Source: an uncultured Cloacibacillus sp. (lineage in GTDB: Bacteria; Synergistota; Synergistia; Synergistales; Synergistaceae). Taken from it: a stretch of DNA of 14,467 bases. Both the position numbers and the translations under genes were made by a program. Shown here piece after piece: positions 7,071 through 13,161 of this stretch. The notes under the pieces were generated by a model that was not told the origin of the DNA, made no database searches, and saw only the letters and a list, made by a program, of their open reading frames with translations. The stretch lies in the NCBI GenBank assembly GCA_934511335.1, contig CAKSWL010000028.1, positions 1 through 14,467 of the forward strand, given 5' to 3'. Position 1 is the stretch's first letter. The number at the start of each line of letters is the position of its first letter.

Positions 7071-8116
7071 TAGCGTTTCACCGTCACTTTTCTCGTCAAG
7101 GCGTAAAGAATCATACCATTGCTTACGATGATGCGGATGACCTCCGACATATCCGTCTGCATGACGCTGTTGATCACCGAGGGAGTCATCGTCAGTATCC
7201 CCTGGAAGAGGAATGTGCCGACGACGACGTTGACCATCGAGGCCTTATTGACGGAGGCGCCGCCCAAAAGGATCGCGGCGACCGCGGGGAAGGCCATGTA
7301 AAATGGCCCCATGTAGAGCTGGATGAATCCAAAGCTCTGTTCATAAACGAGGATGCCGAGGGCGCCGAGCACCGTCGAAAGAATGACCGAGATCGTGCGC
7401 ATCCTGTCGACGTTGATGCCGGAGGCGCGCGCGAATTCAGGGTTCGAACCGACCGCCGTCACCGCCGTCCCCACCTTCGTCCGGAAAAAGGCCCAGACAA
7501 GGAAGGCCACAAAGGCAAAGAAGAGGAACATTCCCACCGGCACGTAGAAAAATTCGCCTATCCTGATGTTTATATACTTACTGAGCGCGTTGAGCCAGTA
7601 GCCCTCGACGCTGATCGTCGTGCGCAGGCCCGACCCGCCGTAGCCCCAGATCATCGTCGGGCTTGTGTAGGGAAGCAGCAGCCAGGCGATACACATCAGA
7701 GCGACCGACGAAAAGCCGACGTAGGTCGCGATCATCATTTCGTCGCCCTTGACGCGGTTCAGCAGCTGCCCGTAGAGCCAACCCAGCACGACGGCTATCG
7801 GGATGGCGATCGCCGCAGCGATGAGGAAGCCGACGCTGCCCTTGATTCCGATCTGTATCGAGGTGACGGCGCCTAAAAGCCCCGCGATGATACCGAGCGG
7901 CAGCCCGAAGTTCAGGCCGCACCCCGACTGCACCATCGGCACCATCGCCAGAACGAGGATGCCGTTCATGCCGACGCGCACAAGCGTATCGGAGAGAGAG
8001 GCGTCTATCCGCACGCCGACGAACGGCGCGGCGATAAAAAGCGCCAGCAGGAAGAGGCCGATGATAATTCGCGGCCATCCCGCGTTTTCAATAAATTCCT
8101 GTAATTTGTTCTTCAT
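7070..8116 (-). CDS. ABC importer inner-membrane permease A (system 2)
   Basis: This is a 348-residue membrane permease of the BPD_transp_2 class, the paralogue of the permease at 2638-3708. Matching blocks include VRVGMNGILVLAMVPMVQSG, GLNFGLPLGIIAG, DEMMIATYVGFSSVALMCIAWLLLP, NPEFARASGINVDR and a C-terminal LLGGASVNKASM region. The start at ATG 8116-8114 is preceded by AGGTGAG at normal spacing. The gap to the ATPase stop is 24 nt. Its own stop overlaps the next permease start. The N-terminus is short and cytoplasmic, and multiple hydrophobic helices follow. Together with permease B it should form the translocation path. The solute is unknown. Confidence 0.9.
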   Translation of the reverse strand: MKNKLQEFIENAGWPRIIIGLFLLALFIAAPFVGVRIDASLSDTLVRVGMNGILVLAMVPMVQSGCGLNFGLPLGIIAGLLGAVTSIQIGIKGSVGFLIAAAIAIPIAVVLGWLYGQLLNRVKGDEMMIATYVGFSSVALMCIAWLLLPYTSPTMIWGYGGSGLRTTISVEGYWLNALSKYINIRIGEFFYVPVGMFLFFAFVAFLVWAFFRTKVGTAVTAVGSNPEFARASGINVDRMRTISVILSTVLGALGILVYEQSFGFIQLYMGPFYMAFPAVAAILLGGASVNKASMVNVVVGTFLFQGILTMTPSVINSVMQTDMSEVIRIIVSNGMILYALTRKVTVKR

Positions 8117-8140
8117 TTTTGCTCACCTATGTTCCCTTTA

Positions 8141-9754
8141 TCAGTTTACGGCGGCGGTCTCTTCCGCAACGTGGCCGAGCATCAGCAGTCCGAATTCCTC
8201 GGCCGGCGCTGACGCCGGCAGTATGCCGGAGACTTTGCCTTCATTTATTATTGCGATGCGGTCACAGACAGAACGCAGCTCCTCAAGCTCGGAGGAGGTC
8301 ATGATCACCGTCGTCCCCTCCTCTTCGTTGACGCGGCGCAGAGTGTCGAGCACGAGCTTCTTCGCGCCTACGTCGATGCCGCGCGTCGGCTCGGAGACAA
8401 ACAGGATTTCGGGATTCACCGCAAAGGCCTTCGCAAGACAGACCTTCTGCTGATTGCCTCCCGAAAGCTCGATCGCACGCTGGTTGGGGCCGGTGCAGCG
8501 TATCTCAAGGGACTTTATATATTCCCGCGTACACTCTTCGATGGCCTTATCGTCGCGCCACTTGACAAGCCCCCCTGCTAGTTTTTTTATAAACTTCTCC
8601 TGCACCTGCATAGCGGTGAAGGTTATATTCCAGTCGATCCCCTCTTCCAGCAAAAGCCCCACGCCCCTGCGGTCCTCAGAGACAAAGGCCATCCCCTCTT
8701 TCAGAGAGGCGTCGGGGTCGTTGAGCTTGATCTCTTTCCCGCGCAGGAAGACCTTGCCGCCGGCGGCGTAAAGCCCCATAATGCCGTTGGAGATGCCGAC
8801 CTTTCCCTGTCCGGCCAAACCTCCAAAGCCGAGGATCTCGCCCTGGCGGACCTCTATGGAGACGTCGCGGACCGTCTCGCCCGGCATGTCGACCCAAAGA
8901 TGCTCCGTCCGCAGGATAACGCCGCCTATTTTTTTCTCCGCTTTCTTGGCCTTTTCCTCTTGCGGATTGTCGCCCTTCCTGTCCACCATCCACGCGGCGA
9001 TCTGCCGGACGTTGGTATCCTTCGTGTACGCCTCCTGAATGACGCGCCCGTCGCGCAGAACGATGAGCTTGTCGCAAAGGTCGATGATCTCCTGAAGTCT
9101 GTGAGAGATAAATATTATTGAAATGCCCTGTTGGGAAAGCGTTTTGAGGGCCGAGATGAGGACGGTCGCCTCGCTTTCGGCGAGCACCGCCGTCGGCTCG
9201 TCGAGCACGAGCAGCCGCGTTTTGCTTCTGTCTATCTCACGGGCGATCTCGGTAAACTGCTTGTGCCCGACCGGCATCTCGCTGATCAGCGTCTCCGGGC
9301 TGAGGTCGACGCCGAGCGTTTTGATCGCCTTTTCGGCCCGCTCCCTCATCTCCGGCCTGTTGAGCGTCATCAGCCGTTCTCCGAAAACTTCGACGAGTAT
9401 ATTATATTTTACAGATTCTCTGTTTAAGAGAATGTTTTCCGCAGCAGAAAAACCAGGAATCAGAGAGAACTCCTGGTGGACCATTCCGATGCCGGCCTCA
9501 AGGGCGTCGAGAGGATCCTTGAAGCGGACCTCCTGCCCGTCGATTATAATTTTTCCCTCATATCCACCCGTCTCCTGAATGACCGGCATCCCGAAGAGGA
9601 TATTCATCAAGGTCGATTTTCCCGCGCCATTTTCGCCTACCAGCCCCATTATCTCTCCGGGGCGCAGCGAAAATGTTACATCCTGGAGAACCCGGTTGCC
9701 AAAGTACTCCTTGCCGATGTTCTCCATCTTCAAAAGGGGAATTTCCATGGACAT
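8141..9754 (-). CDS. Sugar/nucleoside-type ABC importer ATPase, two NBDs (system 2)
   Basis: This is the energy-coupling ATPase of system 2, 537 residues from the ATG at 9754-9752. The GTG nine bases upstream lies inside the Shine-Dalgarno and is unlikely to be the start. Residue numbers here count from the ATG. The N-half shows Walker A GENGAGKS (40-47), a degraded signature MPVGH, Walker B with D185-E186 and switch His218. The C-half shows GLAGQGKV (Lys kept, Ser/Thr lost), the canonical signature LSGGNQ (430-435), VSEP in place of the Walker B Asp-Glu-Pro, and MTSSEL without the switch His. These substitutions are the same as in the system 1 ATPase, so they predate the split of the two systems. 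A lysine-rich linker (about 260-277) joins the halves. Substrate unknown. Confidence 0.93.
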   Translation of the reverse strand: MSMEIPLLKMENIGKEYFGNRVLQDVTFSLRPGEIMGLVGENGAGKSTLMNILFGMPVIQETGGYEGKIIIDGQEVRFKDPLDALEAGIGMVHQEFSLIPGFSAAENILLNRESVKYNILVEVFGERLMTLNRPEMRERAEKAIKTLGVDLSPETLISEMPVGHKQFTEIAREIDRSKTRLLVLDEPTAVLAESEATVLISALKTLSQQGISIIFISHRLQEIIDLCDKLIVLRDGRVIQEAYTKDTNVRQIAAWMVDRKGDNPQEEKAKKAEKKIGGVILRTEHLWVDMPGETVRDVSIEVRQGEILGFGGLAGQGKVGISNGIMGLYAAGGKVFLRGKEIKLNDPDASLKEGMAFVSEDRRGVGLLLEEGIDWNITFTAMQVQEKFIKKLAGGLVKWRDDKAIEECTREYIKSLEIRCTGPNQRAIELSGGNQQKVCLAKAFAVNPEILFVSEPTRGIDVGAKKLVLDTLRRVNEEEGTTVIMTSSELEELRSVCDRIAIINEGKVSGILPASAPAEEFGLLMLGHVAEETAAVN

Positions 9755-9760
9755 ACATTT

Positions 9761-9768
9761 CACCTCTT
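9761..9768 (-). promoter_or_regulatory. Shine-Dalgarno AAGAGGTG deciding the ATPase 2 start
   Basis: Read on the minus strand, AAGAGGTG ends 6 nt before the ATG at 9754. The GTG that would extend the frame upstream is part of this site itself, so the ATG is the better start. Confidence 0.75.
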
Positions 9769-9824
9769 AATTTAGCCAAATATTTCTTTCTGCCGCCTTA
9801 CTTTAAATAGACAAAGCATCTCGT

Positions 9825-9853
9825 ATCTTAGTAGTTTTTACGTAAAAGCTCAA
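9825..9853 (-). promoter_or_regulatory. Promoter of ABC system 2 with a 12-bp palindrome in the spacer
   Basis: On the minus strand, TTGAGC (complement of 9848-9853) and TAAGAT (complement of 9825-9830) are 17 nt apart, a fair sigma-70-type pair. The spacer next to the -35 element holds the perfect palindrome TTTTACGTAAAA (9836-9847), a likely repressor site. An imperfect dyad (9849-9856 with 9863-9870) overlaps the -35. The start of transcription would be near 9818, leaving a leader of about 60 nt. Confidence 0.55.
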
Positions 9854-9890
9854 GAGAAAAAACTCTGGAGACTCACACGGCATTAAATTT

Positions 9891-10287
9891 CTATCTTGCC
9901 TCAGCTTGATATGCCTCTCGAAGACCTTTGCTTTGGTCACGCCATGCAGCCGCGTCCGAAGACATAGGCATCCTCGTAGACGAGGACTAAATTCTCTTCT
10001 CACCTGCTTCGCCATGCCGCAATAGGGACGCCCTTCCGCTCCGGGATCATACTTGTCGCAGCACTTCCAGAGGTTTTTCAGAAATTGCAGAGCTTGGCTT
10101 TGCCCTATGTTATGCGCCTGCCGTACTCCGCCGCTGGCGCGCGGATAGTGATTCAGCCGTACAAATAGGGGCGCCTCCCTATACGGCCCCTGCCGCCGGC
10201 TGCGGCCGTCTTTTCGGCCTTCCTCATGATCGCGGGCCGATCGCCGGCCTCTTTTCTCCTCTCCTTGACGCGGCGGAAGGCTTCTGT
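9891..10287 (-). pseudogene. Decayed DUF3798 binding-protein gene
   Basis: Read on the minus strand, this stretch matches pieces of the intact DUF3798 protein at 10938 in order, in shifting frames. TEAFRRVKERRKE matches AEAFRRVKEKRKD near residue 105 of the intact protein. Directly after it, EAGDRPAIMRKAEK matches the EAGNWPVILKKVEK region near residue 275, so roughly 160 residues are deleted. RGRIGRRPYLYG and AAEYGRRI-GKAKL follow, interrupted by TGA (10155-10153), TAG (10107-10105) and another TGA. Then come CCDKYDPGAEGRPY, LVLVYEDAYVFGRGCM (frame-shifted, against MMLIYQDTYILGKGYM) and VTKAKVFERHIKLR (against ATDIKVPEKYQKIK). It lies just upstream of the system 2 ABC genes on the same strand, where the binding-protein gene would be expected. 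Confidence 0.85.
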
Positions 10288-10599
10288 GAAGCTTTCATGA
10301 TCGTTCCCTTCGGCGTAAAAGGGAAGGTCTCCGAAGGCGTTTGCGCTCTCCCCTTTATAAAGAAGCGGCGTCATCGCAAAGCAACGCCCGTCTTTTGCGG
10401 ACGGCAGGCAGCGGCCTCCTTCGTCAGGGTGAGCGTCCGGAGCACCGATATATTCGAGGTCCGTGGAGGGGCCGATATAAAGCGCGTCATGCTCCCCGTC
10501 CCTCTGCAATCTGCGCCAAACGCTCGACTCTCTCTTTATCATCATAATAGACGGCCGCCTATAGTCGGTTTTGTAAATTTTAGATGTAAATTTCGCCAA
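10288..10599 (-). other. Unrecognised open stretch fused in frame to the DUF3798 remnant
   Basis: An ATG at 10599-10597 opens a frame that runs without a stop into the remnant, ending at 10153 (148 codons in all). The first 104 codons do not resemble the DUF3798 N-terminus in any frame I checked: there is no signal peptide, and the text is mixed polar (for example DALYIGPSTDLEYIGAP). I see no good Shine-Dalgarno. It may be rearranged DNA brought in when the gene broke, or chance open frame. I do not call it a gene. Confidence 0.3.
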
Positions 10600-10805
10600 T
10601 CATCCGTACAAAAATACTGATATGCCGAACAACTAAAAAACATCGTGTGTCCGCTCCCGCAACGCATTGTTATATCCAACTTAGTTATATTAAACCTCAA
10701 GCGGTATATGTCAAGCGCTTAAATATTTTATGTGCTCATGCTTAAAAAATTATCTTTTTCAAGGCGTCGTTTAAGATTGGGGTTGATATATGAGAGCCTC
10801 TTTTA

Positions 10806-10835
10806 TTGACAGCCGTTAGAGTGGTAGACTATAAT
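10806..10835 (+). promoter_or_regulatory. Near-consensus promoter of the stand-alone DUF3798 gene
   Basis: TTGACA (10806-10811) and TATAAT (10830-10835) are both perfect sigma-70 hexamers, 18 nt apart. Transcription would begin near 10842. The RNA would then start almost at a small hairpin (TCTGC 10843-10847 with GCAGA 10852-10856), the kind of 5' stem that can stabilise an abundant mRNA. The leader before the ATG is about 96 nt. The stretch 10600-10805 upstream is AT-rich; apart from the direct repeat TCAAGCG (10697, 10711) and the palindrome AAGCGCTT (10713-10720) I see nothing in it. Confidence 0.85.
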
Positions 10836-10924
10836 TTGGCTGTCTGCTGCGGCAGATATGCGCTTCCTCGAGATTGTTTACATAAAAAATAGGTATGCAG
10901 TTTCGAAACGCAGCAAAAAAACTT

Positions 10925-10931
10925 GGGAGGA
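10925..10931 (+). promoter_or_regulatory. Shine-Dalgarno GGGAGGA deciding the DUF3798 start
   Basis: GGGAGGA ends 6 nt before the ATG at 10938. The upstream TTG at 10923 overlaps this site and would put GGIL ahead of the signal peptide, so it is rejected as the start. Confidence 0.85.
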
Positions 10932-10937
10932 ATCCTT

Positions 10938-12143
10938 ATGAAGAAAGCGATGCTCTTATTGTTTGCCGCGCTGCTTGCGCTCTTTGCAAGCACGACGGCG
11001 ATGGCAGCCGAGGCGCCGTTCCATATTGGAATCGTCACCGGTACGGTATCACAGAGCGAAGACGACCTCCGCGGAGCCGAGATGATGATCGATAAATACG
11101 GCGATGCGGCTAAGGGCGGCATGATCCAGCACCTCACCTACCCCGACAACTTCATGTCGGAGATGGAAACGACGATCTCCCAGATCGCCGGACTCGCCGA
11201 CGACCCCAAAATGAAGGTCATCGTCGTCAACCAGGCGATCCCGGGGACCGCTGAGGCTTTCCGCCGCGTCAAAGAGAAGAGGAAGGACATCCTCTGCTTC
11301 GCCGGCGAAGCGCACGAGGACCCGAACGTCATCACTTCGGTCGCCGACATGGCGATCAACGCCGACTTCGTCTCCCGCGGATACCTCATCATCGACACAG
11401 CGAAGAAGCTCGGCTGCAAAACCTTCGTCCACATCTCTTTCCCGCGCCACATGAGCTACGAGACGCTCGGACGCCGCCGCGCGATCATGGAGCAGGCCTG
11501 CAAAGACCTCGGCATCAAATTCGTCTTTGAGACGGCTCCCGACCCCACGAGCGACGTAGGCGTGGCCGGCGCCCAGCAGTTCATCCTTGAAAAGACTCCG
11601 GCATGGGTCAAGAAGTACGGCAAAGACACCGCCTTCTTCTGCACCAACGACGCCCACACCGAGCCTCTTTTGAAGCAGCTCGCGAAGCACGGCGGCTACT
11701 TCATCGAAGCCGACCTTCCCTCGCCGCTCATGGGCTATCCCGGAGCTTTCGGGATCGACCTCACGAAGGAAGCCGGCAACTGGCCCGTCATCCTTAAGAA
11801 GGTTGAGAAGAGCGTATCCGACGCCGGAGCGAAGGGCCGCATGGGGACCTGGGCCTACTCCTACGGCTACACCAACAGCGCCGCCTTGGCCGAGTTTGGC
11901 AAGCGCATAGTCGAAGGCAAGGCGAAGCTCGGCAGCAAGAAAGACCTCCTCGCCTGCTATGCCGAGTTCACCCCCGGCGCGAAGTGGAACGGACAGAGCT
12001 ACACCGACCTCGGGACCGGCGTGACCAAGAAGAACATGATGCTCATCTACCAGGATACCTACATCCTCGGCAAGGGCTACATGAAGGCCACCGACATCAA
12101 AGTCCCCGAAAAGTATCAGAAGATAAAATTCAGCGGCAAATAA
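10938..12143 (+). CDS. DUF3798 exported substrate-binding protein, intact and stand-alone
   Basis: This is a 401-residue secreted protein. A classical signal peptide is seen: MKK, a Leu/Ala-rich core, then AMA before AEAPFHIG, giving cleavage near residue 23. The mature part begins with a beta-strand-like HIGIVTGTVSQSEDD, as in periplasmic binding proteins of type I. Conserved blocks shared with the gene at 1-858 are KVIVVNQAIPGT, FVHISFPRHM, TAPDPTSDVGVAGAQQFILE and KYGKDTAFFCTN. The C-terminal region matches the decayed copy at 9891-10287. Lysine is coded almost only by AAG and the codon use looks selected, which with the consensus promoter suggests high expression. It has its own promoter and terminator and no ABC genes downstream. 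A binding role for an ABC importer, perhaps the divergent system 2, is inference; the ligand is unknown. Confidence 0.9.
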   Translation: MKKAMLLLFAALLALFASTTAMAAEAPFHIGIVTGTVSQSEDDLRGAEMMIDKYGDAAKGGMIQHLTYPDNFMSEMETTISQIAGLADDPKMKVIVVNQAIPGTAEAFRRVKEKRKDILCFAGEAHEDPNVITSVADMAINADFVSRGYLIIDTAKKLGCKTFVHISFPRHMSYETLGRRRAIMEQACKDLGIKFVFETAPDPTSDVGVAGAQQFILEKTPAWVKKYGKDTAFFCTNDAHTEPLLKQLAKHGGYFIEADLPSPLMGYPGAFGIDLTKEAGNWPVILKKVEKSVSDAGAKGRMGTWAYSYGYTNSAALAEFGKRIVEGKAKLGSKKDLLACYAEFTPGAKWNGQSYTDLGTGVTKKNMMLIYQDTYILGKGYMKATDIKVPEKYQKIKFSGK

Positions 12144-12172
12144 GCCCGTCCACGCTGCAAGCACAAGCACCG

Positions 12173-12203
12173 AAATCCCCGCGCTGTCCCGCGGGGATTT
12201 TTT
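12173..12203 (+). terminator. Intrinsic terminator of the stand-alone DUF3798 gene
   Basis: AAATCCCCGCG (12173-12183) pairs perfectly with CGCGGGGATTT (12190-12200), an 11-bp stem with a 6-nt loop, followed by a run of T to 12203. It isolates the gene from speD. Confidence 0.92.
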
Positions 12204-12232
12204 ATGCAAATCATAAGCAATCGTTTGCATAA
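12202..12232 (+). promoter_or_regulatory. Putative operator of the speD operon, PurR/LacI-type
   Basis: Two overlapping dyads lie 5 nt upstream of the -35 element. AAGCAATCGTTTGCAT (12215-12230) fits every fixed position of the E. coli PurR consensus ANGCAANCGNTTNCNT, with the central CG typical of LacI-family sites. In addition, TTATGCAAA (12202-12210) and TTTGCATAA (12224-12232) form a perfect 9-bp inverted repeat with a 13-nt spacer. Which dyad is bound, and by which regulator, cannot be read from the window. Confidence 0.5.
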
Positions 12233-12236
12233 ACCT

Positions 12237-12265
12237 TTGACAACGCGCCCCTTTATATGTATAGT
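12237..12265 (+). promoter_or_regulatory. Promoter of speD and the following decarboxylase
   Basis: TTGACA (12237-12242) and TATAGT (12260-12265) are 17 nt apart, one mismatch from the sigma-70 consensus. Transcription would start near 12272. The roughly 70-nt leader has two small hairpins, CGGC/GCCG (12282-12285, 12289-12292) and AAGCC/GGCTT (12305-12309, 12314-12318). It is too short for the known large SAM riboswitches and I see none. Confidence 0.85.
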
Positions 12266-12340
12266 TAACTTTTAACTGCGGCGGCACAGCCGTGAAAAAA
12301 TATAAAGCCTTTCGGCTTGAGAAGGGACGTGGGGATAGGG

Positions 12341-13153
12341 TTGAAAGACAAGATCCAGCTCTATGGATTCAACAACCTGACGAAAACGTTGAGTTTCAAC
12401 ATTTATGACATCTGTTTTGCGAAGACAGACCGAGAAAAGCAGGATTATATCGCCTACATCGACGAGCAGTATAATTCCGAACGTCTTACAAAAATATTGT
12501 GCGGCGTCACGGACATTATCGGCGCCTGCGTGCTGAACATCTCCAAACAGGACTACGATCCCCAGGGAGCTAGCGTCACCATCCTCATCTCCGAGGAATC
12601 AGTCCCCCCAGCGCAGATCGACGAATCCTGCAACAGGGGACATTGGGCGAAGCAAATCAACGAAGAACGAGAGACCGTAGTCGCCCACCTCGACAAGAGT
12701 CACGTGACCGTGCACACCTACCCGGAATTTCATCCCAACAACGACATCAGCTCATTTAGAGTCGATATCGACGTCTCCACCTGCGGAAAGATATCGCCTT
12801 TGAACGCGCTCAACTACCTCATCGGCCAATTCGACTCCGACATCATCGCGCTCGACTACCGCATCCGCGGCTTCACGCGCGACATCGACGGTAAGAAGTA
12901 TTACAAAGACCATGAAATAAATTCAATCCAGAACTATATCGACGAAGCCACCCTGCTCCGCTACGACGCGATAGACGTCAACGTCTATCAGTCGAACATC
13001 TTCCATACGAAGATGATGCTGAAGGAGATACGCCTCGCCGATTACCTCTTCAACATCGACCCGCGCGAGCTGCCGCCCGCGGAGCGCCTCGACATCAAAG
13101 ACCGCATCACGAAAGAGATGCTTGAAATCTACTACGGCATGAACATGTACTAA
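12341..13153 (+). CDS. speD: S-adenosylmethionine decarboxylase proenzyme, E. coli-type
   Basis: The enzyme decarboxylates S-adenosylmethionine to the aminopropyl donor for spermidine synthesis, in the cytoplasm. It is made as a proenzyme that cleaves itself before a serine, which becomes the pyruvoyl cofactor. The protein is 270 residues from TTG 12341, close to the 264 of E. coli SpeD. Clear matches are GFNNLTK near the start, [16 protein letters not shown], the cleavage site AHLDKSH with Ser120, STCGKISPL with Cys148 (counterpart of the E. coli active-site Cys), DHEINSIQN and [11 protein letters not shown]. The TTG start is chosen because [12 protein letters not shown] then lines up with the E. 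coli N-terminus; a TTG at 12317 would add eight residues. A short insertion (about 97-108) lies just before the cleavage region. The stop is 8 nt from the next gene, so the two share an operon. Confidence 0.95.
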   Translation: MKDKIQLYGFNNLTKTLSFNIYDICFAKTDREKQDYIAYIDEQYNSERLTKILCGVTDIIGACVLNISKQDYDPQGASVTILISEESVPPAQIDESCNRGHWAKQINEERETVVAHLDKSHVTVHTYPEFHPNNDISSFRVDIDVSTCGKISPLNALNYLIGQFDSDIIALDYRIRGFTRDIDGKKYYKDHEINSIQNYIDEATLLRYDAIDVNVYQSNIFHTKMMLKEIRLADYLFNIDPRELPPAERLDIKDRITKEMLEIYYGMNMY

Positions 13154-13161
13154 GGGCAGCG

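Noticed and set aside
9803..10015. 70-codon minus-strand frame upstream of ATPase 2, as a small gene
   Set aside because: Its translation is DUF3798 sequence in and out of frame; it is part of the decayed copy rather than a gene.
10709..10723. AAGCGCTT palindrome as a catabolite-repression (cre) site
   Set aside because: Only the central eight bases fit. The outer positions of the cre consensus are mostly wrong, and the site lies about 90 nt upstream of the -35 element.
11049..12287. 412-codon open frame antisense to the DUF3798 gene
   Set aside because: It is the mirror of a gene with strongly biased codons. The translation is Val/Asp/Leu-rich without family motifs, and the plus strand has a signal peptide, Shine-Dalgarno and promoter.
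12266..12340. SAM riboswitch in the speD leader
   Set aside because: The leader is about 70 nt with two small hairpins and no conserved SAM-binding core.
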